A program made the translations under genes and the position numbers. A model generated the notes under the pieces. The model was not told the origin of the DNA. It worked only from the letters and a program-made list of their open reading frames with translations, and did not search any database. 57,088 nucleotides of DNA from assembly GCA_943787265.1 (NCBI GenBank), contig CALSLT010000018.1, positions 1 through 57,088 of the forward strand, written 5' to 3'. Each line of letters opens with the position of its first letter. Within the stretch, counting starts at the first letter, position 1. This document shows, piece by piece, positions 9,185-17,448 of this stretch. This DNA comes from an uncultured Planctomycetaceae bacterium (lineage in GTDB: Bacteria; Planctomycetota; Planctomycetia; Planctomycetales; Planctomycetaceae).

Positions 9185-9900
9185 GATTGCGGCTCCGCGT
9201 CGGGCATCGAATGCGCTGGCTCGTTTCGAAGCAGTTCGATTCCAGACTCGTCCGGGCGTGAGAAATCGATCACTCGGTCAAAGCGATCGATCAGGCTGTG
9301 ATCGTGTGTCGCCATTAAAAGTGTTGATTGTCTCGCGGACGTCGGTTTGAACAGAAGCCCAACGATCTGATCACGGGTGGCGGGATCGAGATTTCCGGTC
9401 GGCTCGTCCGCAAGCAGCAATGACGGATTGGTGATTAAGGCCCGAGCGATGGCGACTCGCTGGCGCTCGCCGTGTGAAAGCCGGTCGATAGATCGTTTGA
9501 GCAATGCCCCCAAACCAAGTGACGCGGCAAGTTCGGTGGCGTTCTTTCTCGTTTCGAGCGTCAGACGCTGCGATGAGTTCAGCAGATACGGCAACAAAAT
9601 GTTCTCTTCGACATTCAGGTAGCTCAGCAGTTCAAATTCCTGAAACACCATACCCGCGGTCGAAATTCGGAATGCCCGCCGTGCGGCATCACTAAGCCGA
9701 GTCAGCTCGCGGCCTTCGAATCGGATGTTGCCTTCGTTCGGCTCGACGATCCCGACAAGCAGGTTGAGCAGCGTTGTTTTTCCACAACCGCTGGGGCCGA
9801 CGAGTGCGACAGATTCACCGGGAAAAATTCGCAGACTCGGAACGCGCAGCCCGAATCCGTCATGCTCGTAGCGAAATTCCAGATCGTCTATTTCGATCAT
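9181..9900 (-). CDS. ABC transporter ATP-binding protein, LolD/MacB type
   Basis: 239 residues. Walker A is GPSGCGKTT (about 35-43). The Q-loop follows as VFQEFELLSYLNVEENILLP, the family hallmark of LolD/MacB/FtsE-type subunits. The signature is LSHGERQRVAIARAL, Walker B is LLLADEPTGNLD, and the H-loop is MATHDHSLID. It pairs with the permease at 8000-9184, with a four-base overlap. Together they would form a mechanotransmission-type ABC transporter in the inner membrane. No adjacent periplasmic adaptor gene is present on the same strand. Confidence 0.93.
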   Translation of the reverse strand: MIEIDDLEFRYEHDGFGLRVPSLRIFPGESVALVGPSGCGKTTLLNLLVGIVEPNEGNIRFEGRELTRLSDAARRAFRISTAGMVFQEFELLSYLNVEENILLPYLLNSSQRLTLETRKNATELAASLGLGALLKRSIDRLSHGERQRVAIARALITNPSLLLADEPTGNLDPATRDQIVGLLFKPTSARQSTLLMATHDHSLIDRFDRVIDFSRPDESGIELLRNEPAHSMPDAEPQS

Positions 9901-9996
9901 TGAGTTGACTATTCGACAGGACTCTTAACGATGAGCAAAACGTTGCCCCACAGCTTGTCGCCGCTCCTTCTGATTCTCAACCGAAGGGTTTGTCTG

Positions 9997-11925
9997 ATGC
10001 GAATTTCGTCGTGCATTCCAACCGTCGCCGCTGTTTGTGTGCTGTTCTTGTCGAGTGTCTGCCAGGCTGAAGCCGAGCAACTCCTGCCGAATCTGGTCTT
10101 CGAACGAGGACCAGTTAACGGCGTATTGGTCGGGCCGGGCGAACGGCCATTTGCCGTTTATTCGAAACCGGCTTCATCGTCCGTCAAGCCGACGGGATTA
10201 TTGCTGACACATCATCGACGAGATGTTGTGATTGCCGCCGCCGATGAAATTGCTTCTGGGGTCAAGGTCTATGCTCCCAGTGCAGAACGTGATCTGTTCG
10301 AAAGGACCGATGAGTTCTGGGAATCCTTCTGGACAAAGAGATTTCATGATTACGGTCAGCAGTCGACGAAAGTCTCAACGGAAACATTGAAGATCGGTCA
10401 GTATCTCGGCAGCGGCGACGTTGTGCTGAGGGCCAACGATGATTTGACCGAACGACTGAAAATGAAAGTGCTGGAGACTCCCGGTTTCACTCGTGGAGCA
10501 ATTTCGTACGTTGCTGATGTCAACGGGAAGCGAGTCGCGTTCACCGGAGACCTGATTTACGGAGACGGTCAGTTGATCGATCTCTACAGTTTTCAGGATA
10601 CGATCCCTGAGGCGAAGATCGGCGGCTATCACGGACACGCTTCGCGTCTTGCGATGTTGATTCCGAGCCTGAAGAAAGTTGCTGCTGAGAAACCGGATCT
10701 GATCATTCCCGCCCGCGGACCCGTCATTCGTAACCCGCAGGAAGCGATCGCAAAGTTGATCGGACGAGTCGAGGCGTACTACCGAAACTACCTATCGACC
10801 AACGCGCTCAACTGGTACTTCAAAGAAGAGCGAATGACGATCAAAGGGCGGCGAGTTCTCGGTGAGGATGCCGACGTTAAGCTGATGCCCTTGTCAGTGC
10901 ATGAAAAGACGCCGGACTGGATCTGGGAGAACTCGACCAGCCGGATGCTGATTTCGGACGACGGGCACGGCTTTCTGCTGGACTGTGGCTATCAGCGAGT
11001 TATCGACGGCGTGAAGCAACTCATGAAGGATGGGCTTGTTAAGAAAGTCGACGGCATTTTTGTCACGCATTACCACGATGATCACACAAACATGGTGCAG
11101 GCCGCGGCTGAAGAGTTCGGCTGCCCGATATATTCGACACTGGATTACGAGGACATCCTCGAGAACCCTGGCGCGTACCACATGCCGGCGACGACTGACA
11201 AGGCGATGAAGGATGTGACCGGCCTGAAAAGCGGGCACCAGATGAAATGGAAGGAGTTTGACCTCGAGTTTCAGTTCTACCCCGGTCAGACGCTTTATCA
11301 CGGAGCCGTTCTTGTACGACGAAACGGTGGCACGCCTTACTACTTTGTCGGTGATGCGTTCTCACCGTCGGGCATGGATGACTACTGCCTGCTAAACCGG
11401 AATCTACTGCACGACGACTCCGGATATCCTTTGTGCCTGAAGAAAATCCGCGAGCTTGGCTCAGACTACTGGCTGATCAATGAGCATATCCCCTACGTGT
11501 TTCGATTCTCAGAAAAGGAACTCGACTATCTGGAAACCGGCCTTCAAAACCGTAGAGAAATTCTCGACGAGCTGCTCCCGTGGGACGACATCAACTACGG
11601 CATCGATGAGCAATGGGCGGCGTTCTATCCTCGTGGCGTTTCGGCAAAGCCAAACAAGCCGATCGAGTTTCAGGTCCGTATTCTAAATCACTCGCCGATC
11701 GCTCGAACTTTCAGGGTGACTCCGCGAAAATCACCCGGCATTGAAATCGTAAGCAAGGCGGCAGAGATTATCATTCAGCCGCGAGAATCGGGATGGGTGC
11801 CGGTAACGGTCTCGGTGGCGAAGCCAGCCACTCTGCCAGCGACATTCGCCGTGACGGCCGACATCGATTCAGACGGAATGCACTTTCTTAGTTGGGCTGA
11901 CGCTGTGATTCGTGTCGAAGACTGA
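9997..11925 (+). CDS. Secreted tandem metallo-beta-lactamase-fold protein
   Basis: The start is placed at ATG 9997 because it opens a clean signal peptide (MRISSC... SSVCQA); an in-frame ATG at 9931 would add 22 residues. The C-terminal MBL domain (about 305-540) is intact. It has THYHDDH at 357-363, a later His in TLYHG, the Asp in YFVGDAF and a final NEH. The N-terminal part (about 45-250) also follows the MBL order: THHRRD near 71-76, TPGFTRGAISY near 161, TGDLIY at 183-188 and IIPARGP. Its zinc ligands, however, are replaced (RR for the H-x-D-H pair, F for the TPGH histidine). It is therefore a degenerate first copy followed by an active-looking second copy. A C-terminal beta-sandwich (about 550-640) ends the protein. 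Predicted periplasmic hydrolase of unknown substrate. Confidence 0.87.
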   Translation: MRISSCIPTVAAVCVLFLSSVCQAEAEQLLPNLVFERGPVNGVLVGPGERPFAVYSKPASSSVKPTGLLLTHHRRDVVIAAADEIASGVKVYAPSAERDLFERTDEFWESFWTKRFHDYGQQSTKVSTETLKIGQYLGSGDVVLRANDDLTERLKMKVLETPGFTRGAISYVADVNGKRVAFTGDLIYGDGQLIDLYSFQDTIPEAKIGGYHGHASRLAMLIPSLKKVAAEKPDLIIPARGPVIRNPQEAIAKLIGRVEAYYRNYLSTNALNWYFKEERMTIKGRRVLGEDADVKLMPLSVHEKTPDWIWENSTSRMLISDDGHGFLLDCGYQRVIDGVKQLMKDGLVKKVDGIFVTHYHDDHTNMVQAAAEEFGCPIYSTLDYEDILENPGAYHMPATTDKAMKDVTGLKSGHQMKWKEFDLEFQFYPGQTLYHGAVLVRRNGGTPYYFVGDAFSPSGMDDYCLLNRNLLHDDSGYPLCLKKIRELGSDYWLINEHIPYVFRFSEKELDYLETGLQNRREILDELLPWDDINYGIDEQWAAFYPRGVSAKPNKPIEFQVRILNHSPIARTFRVTPRKSPGIEIVSKAAEIIIQPRESGWVPVTVSVAKPATLPATFAVTADIDSDGMHFLSWADAVIRVED

Positions 11926-11941
11926 GGTTTCGGACATTGTC

Positions 11942-13624
11942 ATGACGGGAGACAACCACGAAAGACACGAAATGACACGAAAAAACAAGCAGGACTTTCG
12001 TGTCATTTCGGGGCTTTCGTGGTTCCTCTGCGTGAGAGCATTGACCGCTCTGTCATGCGGAATTCTTGCCAGCGGATCGCCCGTGCTCGCGCATCCGATT
12101 TCGCTGACTGATTCTGTCGTCGATGTTCAGAAAGATCGAGTCGAAATCGAGTTGAAAGTTCTTATCGAGGACCTCGTGCTCTACTACCCGGTGAGCGCCG
12201 ACGAGAACGACGTTTATCCGTTTGCCTCGCTTGAGGAAGCGGCGCAGTCACACCGCAATTTTGTGCTCGACGGCCTGATTCTGTTAACCGAAAAGGGGAC
12301 AGAGCTGGAGGGCTACGCTGCCGCGGTCGACGCGTCGAGGCTTTCCGACAACGGCATCCCGCTGACCGAGGTGAAGCAGATTTCGGTGACCTATCGACTT
12401 CGTTATCCGACTCCGCGGCCGCTGGAATTTCTGACCGTGTCGCAGAAGTTCGGAGGTGAGAAAGCGATTCTGCCCGCGATGATGGATTGCCAGATCAAGC
12501 AGCAGGGCGTCGTGTTGGACGTCCCTCATCCTTTGCTGAGCGGGCAGACTCTGACAACAAAGTTCGACTGGACGAAGCCGCCGACACCACCAAAGAACTG
12601 GCGGGAACTCAAACAGCGGCGTGAAGAACGGTTGAAACACCAGCTTGGCATCGCGAGTTACAGCGGCCTGTACTCGTTTTTCTACATCACGCCTCGCGAG
12701 GTTCGGCACGAGATTCTGATTCCGCTACTGACCCTCGACGAGTGGACGCCGATCAAGCGGAAAAATCCCGCATTCCTCGAAGTGGCCGAGCAGGATGTTG
12801 CTGCCGAGCAGGTGGCCCGCTTCTTTCGCCAGGGCAATCCGGTTTCGATCAACGGTTCGAACGTCGCGCCGACCGTTGCCCGCGTGAATTTCTTTGGATT
12901 GGATATTCGTGACTTTGCGATGAATGCGGAGCCGCGACGAGTCAGCGTCCCTCAGGCTAGAGTGGGAGTCATGCTGAGTTACCCATCAAAGGTCGTCCCG
13001 ACGACCGTCAGCGCGAAGTGGGAGACCTTCAGCAAGTTTGCTCCGTTTCTGAAGTCGGTGATCTACGAATTCAACAAGCCGGCCACCGAACACTTTTTCC
13101 GTCCCGACGAAGCGGCGTTCAGTTGGGCGGGCAAGAGCATTGAGAAGCAGCGAACAGTTCAAGCGAACTCCGTGAAGTCGAACGGAAAAGTTCCGACACT
13201 GGGCCAATCCGAACAGATCAGTTATTCGCTGATTCGAAATGTCTACCGAGCGTTTGACTTTCACGGCGAAAAAGAAACTTACGACGCTCTGAACGCCGTC
13301 GTCGACGGACCATTGCTGCGTTCTTTGTACTTACAGATTCGTCGTTCACTTCTGATGGCAGAACAGGGCGGATCGCGTTCACGAGTGCTGGATGTGCAAC
13401 GCGTTTCCAGCACTCTTGTTGGGAAGCCATCTGAGTCAAAATTTGAGATCGAACTCCGGTGGCGGCTGGCCAGCGAGGTCGAACACTGGGGGCACATCCA
13501 CACTCGCGAGAACGAGTACGTCGGCCGTCTGTCGGTTAAGGACGACGACGGATTCTGGAAGCTCGACAAAGTCAGGTTTCTCAGCCAGAAGCGAGTTCGC
13601 TTTGAGACTCAGTTGCGTCAGTGA
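11942..13624 (+). CDS. Secreted protein of unknown function (about 560 aa)
   Basis: The frame is open from GTG 11912. ATG 11942 and ATG 11972 are the sensible starts, none with a clear ribosome site. The hydrophobic signal region (VRALTALSCGILASGSPVLA) and the mature start HPISLTD suit export; the opening HPISLTDSVVDVQKD weakly recalls the N-terminal domain of HupE/UreJ-type proteins. The remainder has no motif I recognise, though it is clearly coding (even composition, few low-complexity tracts). It contains a proline-rich spot (WTKPPTPPKNW) and a YITPREVRHEILIPLLTLDEW segment. The first codons are made of an inverted-repeat element (11954-12024), so the true N-terminus is uncertain. It follows the MBL gene immediately and precedes the sialate esterase by about 80 bases: a probable three-gene operon. 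Confidence 0.8.
   Translation: MTGDNHERHEMTRKNKQDFRVISGLSWFLCVRALTALSCGILASGSPVLAHPISLTDSVVDVQKDRVEIELKVLIEDLVLYYPVSADENDVYPFASLEEAAQSHRNFVLDGLILLTEKGTELEGYAAAVDASRLSDNGIPLTEVKQISVTYRLRYPTPRPLEFLTVSQKFGGEKAILPAMMDCQIKQQGVVLDVPHPLLSGQTLTTKFDWTKPPTPPKNWRELKQRREERLKHQLGIASYSGLYSFFYITPREVRHEILIPLLTLDEWTPIKRKNPAFLEVAEQDVAAEQVARFFRQGNPVSINGSNVAPTVARVNFFGLDIRDFAMNAEPRRVSVPQARVGVMLSYPSKVVPTTVSAKWETFSKFAPFLKSVIYEFNKPATEHFFRPDEAAFSWAGKSIEKQRTVQANSVKSNGKVPTLGQSEQISYSLIRNVYRAFDFHGEKETYDALNAVVDGPLLRSLYLQIRRSLLMAEQGGSRSRVLDVQRVSSTLVGKPSESKFEIELRWRLASEVEHWGHIHTRENEYVGRLSVKDDDGFWKLDKVRFLSQKRVRFETQLRQ
11954..12024. repeat. 29-bp-arm inverted repeat (REP/MITE-like) within a gene start
   Basis: The left arm 11954-11982 (begins AACCACGAAAGACACGAAAT) and right arm 11996-12024 (begins TTTCGTGTCATTTCGGGGCT) are reverse complements with two mismatches around a 13-base loop. 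The word ACCACGAAAGACACGAAA is, from general experience, a common dispersed repeat in planctomycetes and some other bacteria. It lies across the candidate start codons of the 11942 gene. Confidence 0.85.
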
Positions 13625-13704
13625 GTGCGAACTGTGAATCTCCGGCTCCTTCCGCGCGTCCCACCGGACAGCAGTTTTTAACACTCCTGATTGGAACATC
13701 CGAC

Positions 13705-15291
13705 ATGACAAGATTGCTTCTTACGCGTGGCGTTTTTGCTTTGGCCGTTTGTGCGATGGCTTCTGCGGCGTCGGCCGATGTTCGGCTGCCGAAGATTTTC
13801 AGTAATCACATGCTGCTGCAGCGTGGGTTGGACGCTCCGGTCTGGGGATGGGCGGATGCTGGTGAAGAGGTGTCTGTGCAGTTTGCCGGACTGACGAAAG
13901 CTGCGACGGCCGATGCCAATGGCAAGTGGATGGTTCGTCTACAATCGCTCGAAGCAAGTAGCGAAGGCAGGTCGCTGATCGTTAAGGGCAAGAACACGAT
14001 TACCCTGACTGATGTGCTGGTTGGTGACGTTTGGATTTGCTCTGGGCAGTCGAACATGGAATGGGCGACCCGCTCAGTCATCAACGCTCAGGGCGAAATC
14101 AAAGCCGCAGACTTTCCAAATGTTCGTCTGTTCGACGTGCCTGGTCACAAGACAGCGGCAACGGCTCAGAATGACGTCCCGGGTGGCACTTGGCAGCGAT
14201 GTAATCCCGGCAGCGTCGCGAGTTTTTCGGCAGTGGGATACTTCTTCGGTCGACATTTTCATCGCGAAACTGGAGTTCCCGTCGGACTGCTGGGGACGAA
14301 CTGGGGAGGCACTCGGATTGAGCCGTGGACTCCGCCTGCGGGATTTCGGTCCGTGCCAGAGTTGAAAGGGATCGCGGATCAAGTCGACAGGTTCGATCCG
14401 ACTACCGACGCCGGCAAGGCAACCTGGAACGCTCACCTGAAAGACGTTGAGGGTTGGGTTGCGAAGACTCGATCGTCGTTGGCAACGGGGAATGGTGTCA
14501 GCAACCCGCCGACCAGTCCGGGGTTCACGAACGCTGGTCAGCCGACGGCGATTTACAACTCGATGGTTCACGGCCTGGCTCCGTACGGTGTCCGCGGCGC
14601 GTTGTGGTATCAGGGAGAAGCGAACGGCAATGAAGGCGTTTCGTACTTCCACAAAATGCAGGCTCTGATCGAAGGTTGGCGGAAAGTCTGGGGACAGGGC
14701 GACTTCCCACTCTATTTCTACTTTGTGCAGCTCGCCGATTTTCAAAAATCCAATGACTCTCCGGAAGGTGGCGACGGCTGGGCGAGGATTCGAGAAGCCC
14801 AGCGTCAATCGCTAACGATTCCTCACACCGGCATGGCGGTTATCACGGACATCGGAGCCGCCAATGACATTCATCCTCGTAACAAGCAGGACGTCGGACA
14901 GCGGCTGGCGTTGTGGGCTCTGCGGGATGTGGCAAAGAAAGACGTCGTGCCCAGCGGCCCTCTGTTTAAGACGATCAAAGTCGAAGGGGCTGCTATTCGA
15001 GTTCACTTTGAACACGCGGCGAACGGGCTGATCGTTGGGCAGCGCAAGAACGGACTTGAGTCAACGCCCGTCGTGAAAGACGGAACGCTGAAGCGATTTG
15101 CCATCGCCGGTGAAGACAAGAAATGGCATTGGGCCGACGCAAAGATCGACGGAGACACTGTTGTTGTTTCGTCGAAGGAAGTCCCAAAACCGGTCGCGGT
15201 CCGGTATGGCTACACGATGAATCCGACGGGAGCGAATCTCTACAACAAAGAAGGACTGCCGGCATCGCCATTCCGATCTGACGACTGGTAA
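13705..15291 (+). CDS. Sialate O-acetylesterase family protein
   Basis: 528 residues from the ATG opening MTRLLLTRGVFALAVCAMAS, a signal peptide cleaved after ASA. An alternative GTG at 13621 overlaps the preceding stop and gives no signal peptide. The mature start DVRLPKIFSNHMLLQR is the classic beginning of the family. The catalytic Ser116 lies in ICSGQSNMEW; the conserved block LWYQGEANGNEG follows in the middle; the Asp/His pair is in DIGAANDIHPRNKQDVG. These are the SGNH-like blocks of carbohydrate acetylesterases that remove O-acetyl groups from sialic acids or plant-type polysaccharides. Acting in the periplasm or outside, it fits with the sulfatases and sialidase-like protein in this window as part of glycan deacylation. 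Last gene of the 9997-15291 group. Confidence 0.92.
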   Translation: MTRLLLTRGVFALAVCAMASAASADVRLPKIFSNHMLLQRGLDAPVWGWADAGEEVSVQFAGLTKAATADANGKWMVRLQSLEASSEGRSLIVKGKNTITLTDVLVGDVWICSGQSNMEWATRSVINAQGEIKAADFPNVRLFDVPGHKTAATAQNDVPGGTWQRCNPGSVASFSAVGYFFGRHFHRETGVPVGLLGTNWGGTRIEPWTPPAGFRSVPELKGIADQVDRFDPTTDAGKATWNAHLKDVEGWVAKTRSSLATGNGVSNPPTSPGFTNAGQPTAIYNSMVHGLAPYGVRGALWYQGEANGNEGVSYFHKMQALIEGWRKVWGQGDFPLYFYFVQLADFQKSNDSPEGGDGWARIREAQRQSLTIPHTGMAVITDIGAANDIHPRNKQDVGQRLALWALRDVAKKDVVPSGPLFKTIKVEGAAIRVHFEHAANGLIVGQRKNGLESTPVVKDGTLKRFAIAGEDKKWHWADAKIDGDTVVVSSKEVPKPVAVRYGYTMNPTGANLYNKEGLPASPFRSDDW

Positions 15292-15310
15292 GCAGCAAGC
15301 GGTCGATCGT

Positions 15311-15336
15311 TCCGGTCTGAATCGAATCAGACCGGA
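15311..15336. terminator. Stem-loop between convergent genes
   Basis: A perfect 10-base stem (TCCGGTCTGA / TCAGACCGGA) with a 6-base loop sits between two convergent genes. The right arm includes the stop codon of the 15327-15923 gene. There is no T-run on either side, so termination efficiency is uncertain. Confidence 0.5.
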
Positions 15337-15923
15337 GCGAAGGCTGCAATTACAAAGCCAGCAACGATGGCCAGCCAGACGATTCCCAGGGCGTGCCAGA
15401 ACCACGCGCAGAACGTGACGCCCCAGGAGTATTCGTGGTCGTATCGCCCGGCGAGTCCCTGCAGAAATACGAAGGCGATGAAAAGCAGCGCGACGATGAA
15501 ATGGACTCCGTGCATGAGAGCAAACGCGAATGCTCCATCACGGAGTCCGATTTCTTGCGCAGCTTGCTTCTGGGGGAGCAGGCAGGCCAGTCCCTGAGTC
15601 TGGAAGATGACAAAGGTGATGCCCACGATCAGTGACTGCAGCATTCGACGACGAAACATCCGTTGTCGTTCACAGCGGACGTGATAGCTGGCTGTTTGTA
15701 GCGACGCGCTGCCCAAACCTAACAGTACGGTGCTGATGGCAAAGGCTGGCGGAAAGATGAACCGCGACTGGGACGGCGCGAACGAGCTGGCCTGAATCAT
15801 CAGCCACGCTCCACCAATCGATAGGCTCAACGTTGCCGCTGATAAAAGAAAGAAGCACAGCGCCAGATTGCTCCGACGTTGCAGGAAGCCGTTGAGTGTG
15901 TTTTCGGACTCGAATGGGCCCAT
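15327..15923 (-). CDS. Haem-copper oxidase subunit III-like membrane protein
   Basis: 198 residues, very hydrophobic, with about five membrane helices. The pattern matches cytochrome c/quinol oxidase subunit III: a HGVHFIVALLFIAFVFLQGLA helix with its conserved histidine, then YDHEYSWGVTFCAWFWHALGIVWL, the HxxWHFxDxVW-like end of the family. The N-terminal half carries the LGLGSASLQTASYHVRCERQ loop, similar to the 'tS.T...A..a...g' region between helices I and III. It would be part of an aerobic terminal oxidase in the inner membrane. The gene is isolated: no subunit I or II gene is nearby, so it either supplements a distant operon or has another role, as in NO-reductase NorE-like relatives. 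It faces the sialate esterase and diverges from the cytochrome c peroxidase. Confidence 0.82.
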   Translation of the reverse strand: MGPFESENTLNGFLQRRSNLALCFFLLSAATLSLSIGGAWLMIQASSFAPSQSRFIFPPAFAISTVLLGLGSASLQTASYHVRCERQRMFRRRMLQSLIVGITFVIFQTQGLACLLPQKQAAQEIGLRDGAFAFALMHGVHFIVALLFIAFVFLQGLAGRYDHEYSWGVTFCAWFWHALGIVWLAIVAGFVIAAFAPV

Positions 15924-16297
15924 AAAGCAGTCTCGTATTCCGGAGTGCTCGTGAAGGCAAAACGGTGCGTTTCACGAATCCGCAGTTTCGTCACCGAGCG
16001 TTCATTTCGGAAGTGTCGGGGACGCCGTCCCGCTCGCTTGCCAGAATCGACGATCGACCGATAAAGTCACCCGTGCGTTACCTCACTTGCCGGTTCTCCC
16101 AAAAGTGCTGTAACGCGGTCGCGTTCTGCGCAAACGGGACTCTTTCCAAAACAGAGTGCCTGCGATCCGTACCTTCCCACACAGTTCCGATTGGCCAGCG
16201 ATCTCTGGCTCGGAACCACTGTTCTGAGTTGCGGCTTTGTCTAAAAACTTGCACTCAGTACGAACCCCCCGCCTACATCTCCATCAAGAAGAAGCAG
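15924..16297. other. Divergent intergenic region (374 bp)
   Basis: This gap separates the oxidase subunit III-like gene from the cytochrome c peroxidase and must hold both promoters. I see no reliable -35/-10 pair, operator or small gene. The + strand frame of the peroxidase stays open through much of it but lacks a plausible start or coding character. Confidence 0.4.
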
Positions 16298-17341
16298 ATG
16301 AAGAATTTCAGCAACTCTTTGGTGACTGCGATACCGCAACTCCTGCGACGCGTTTCCCTGCCGTGTGCGATCCTGGCGTGTCTTGGCCTGGCCGGACAGG
16401 TGACAGCGGACGATTTACCGCTCGGCCTGAAGCCTGTGCCGATTCCGAAAGACAATCCTCAGACGGCTGAGAAAATTGCACTCGGCAAGCAACTTTATTT
16501 CGACAAACGGCTGTCAAAGGACAACACCGTTTCGTGCGCAAGTTGCCACGCTCCGGAAAAAGGTTTCAGCAACGGCGAACGTTTCGCGACGGGTGTCGGT
16601 GGTGCCAAAGGCGGCCGGAGTGCTCCGAGCGTGATCAACTCCGCTTATTACCGGCAGCAATTCTGGGATGGCCGTGCGGCCACCCTCGAAGAGCAGGCTC
16701 TGGGGCCGATTGCTAATCCGATCGAGATGGCACTGTCGATTGAAGATGCTGTCGGACGGCTGAACAAAATCGGTGGCTACAAATCGCAGTTTCAGAAAGT
16801 GTTTGGAACAGACGCCAATCCTGATGGAATCGCCAAGGCAATCGCTGCTTACGAACGTACGGTTCTGTCGGGAAATGCTCCTTACGATAAGTACAAAGCT
16901 GGCGACAAGTCGGCTCTCTCAGAAGCGGCTGAACGAGGTCGAAAATTGTTTTTCGGGAAAGCCAACTGTGCCGCTTGTCACGCGGGGTCTAACTTCTCGG
17001 ACAACTCGTACCACAACATCGGCATCGGCATGGACGTTAAAGATTTTGACAAAGGTCGAGTCGCGGTTAGCAAACTTGGTGGCGACACCGGAGCATTCAA
17101 GACGCCAACGTTGCGAGAGATCGCTCGGTCGGGTCCATACATGCACGATGGAAGCCTGAAGACGCTGGAAGAAGTCGTCGAGCATTACGCCAAGGGTGGC
17201 ATTGCCAACGAATGGCTGGATGAAGAACTCTTCCCCCTGCGGCTTAATGCTCAGGATAAGGCGGACGTGGTGACCTTCATGAAGGAAGGTCTTGCCAGTC
17301 CGGACTATCCCAATCACAAGGCACCGAAACTGCCGGAGTGA
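16298..17341 (+). CDS. Di-haem cytochrome c peroxidase (MauG/CcpA family)
   Basis: 347 residues from the ATG opening MKNFSNSLVTAIPQLLRRVS, with a signal peptide ending QVTA. Two c-type haem motifs are visible, CASCH at 80-84 and CAACH at 224-228, the spacing expected of bacterial di-haem peroxidases. Other family blocks are LGKQLYFDKRLS, FWDGRAATLEEQALGPI, FKTPTLREIARSGPYMHDGSL (the GPYMHDG block) and LEEVVEHYAKGG. It reduces hydrogen peroxide in the periplasm with electrons from a small cytochrome, or acts as a MauG-like oxidase. It precedes a frameshifted propeller gene by about 107 bases that hold an inverted repeat. Confidence 0.94.
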   Translation: MKNFSNSLVTAIPQLLRRVSLPCAILACLGLAGQVTADDLPLGLKPVPIPKDNPQTAEKIALGKQLYFDKRLSKDNTVSCASCHAPEKGFSNGERFATGVGGAKGGRSAPSVINSAYYRQQFWDGRAATLEEQALGPIANPIEMALSIEDAVGRLNKIGGYKSQFQKVFGTDANPDGIAKAIAAYERTVLSGNAPYDKYKAGDKSALSEAAERGRKLFFGKANCAACHAGSNFSDNSYHNIGIGMDVKDFDKGRVAVSKLGGDTGAFKTPTLREIARSGPYMHDGSLKTLEEVVEHYAKGGIANEWLDEELFPLRLNAQDKADVVTFMKEGLASPDYPNHKAPKLPE

Positions 17342-17369
17342 CTGCGGCAGCTTGAAACAAATTGAATCG

Positions 17370-17424
17370 GTAGGGTGGGCACTGCCCACCACAATTAGAA
17401 TCTGGTGGGCCGTGCCCACCCTAC
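17370..17424. repeat. GTAGGGTGGGC-type inverted repeat (REP-like)
   Basis: Left arm 17370-17391 (begins GTAGGGTGGGCACTGCCCAC) and right arm 17403-17424 (begins TGGTGGGCCGTGCCCACCCT) are 22-base reverse complements with one mismatch and an 11-base loop. The word GTAGGGTGGGCACTGCCCACC is a widely dispersed extragenic repeat in planctomycetes and cyanobacteria (general knowledge). Its strong stem may end or attenuate transcription after the peroxidase gene. Confidence 0.85.
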
Positions 17425-17448
17425 TCCTTCCTGCAGAAAGACTTCTCT

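Noticed and set aside
13621..13704. Upstream GTG start of the sialate esterase
   Set aside because: It overlaps the previous gene's stop and would bury the signal peptide; ATG 13705 gives a clean signal sequence.
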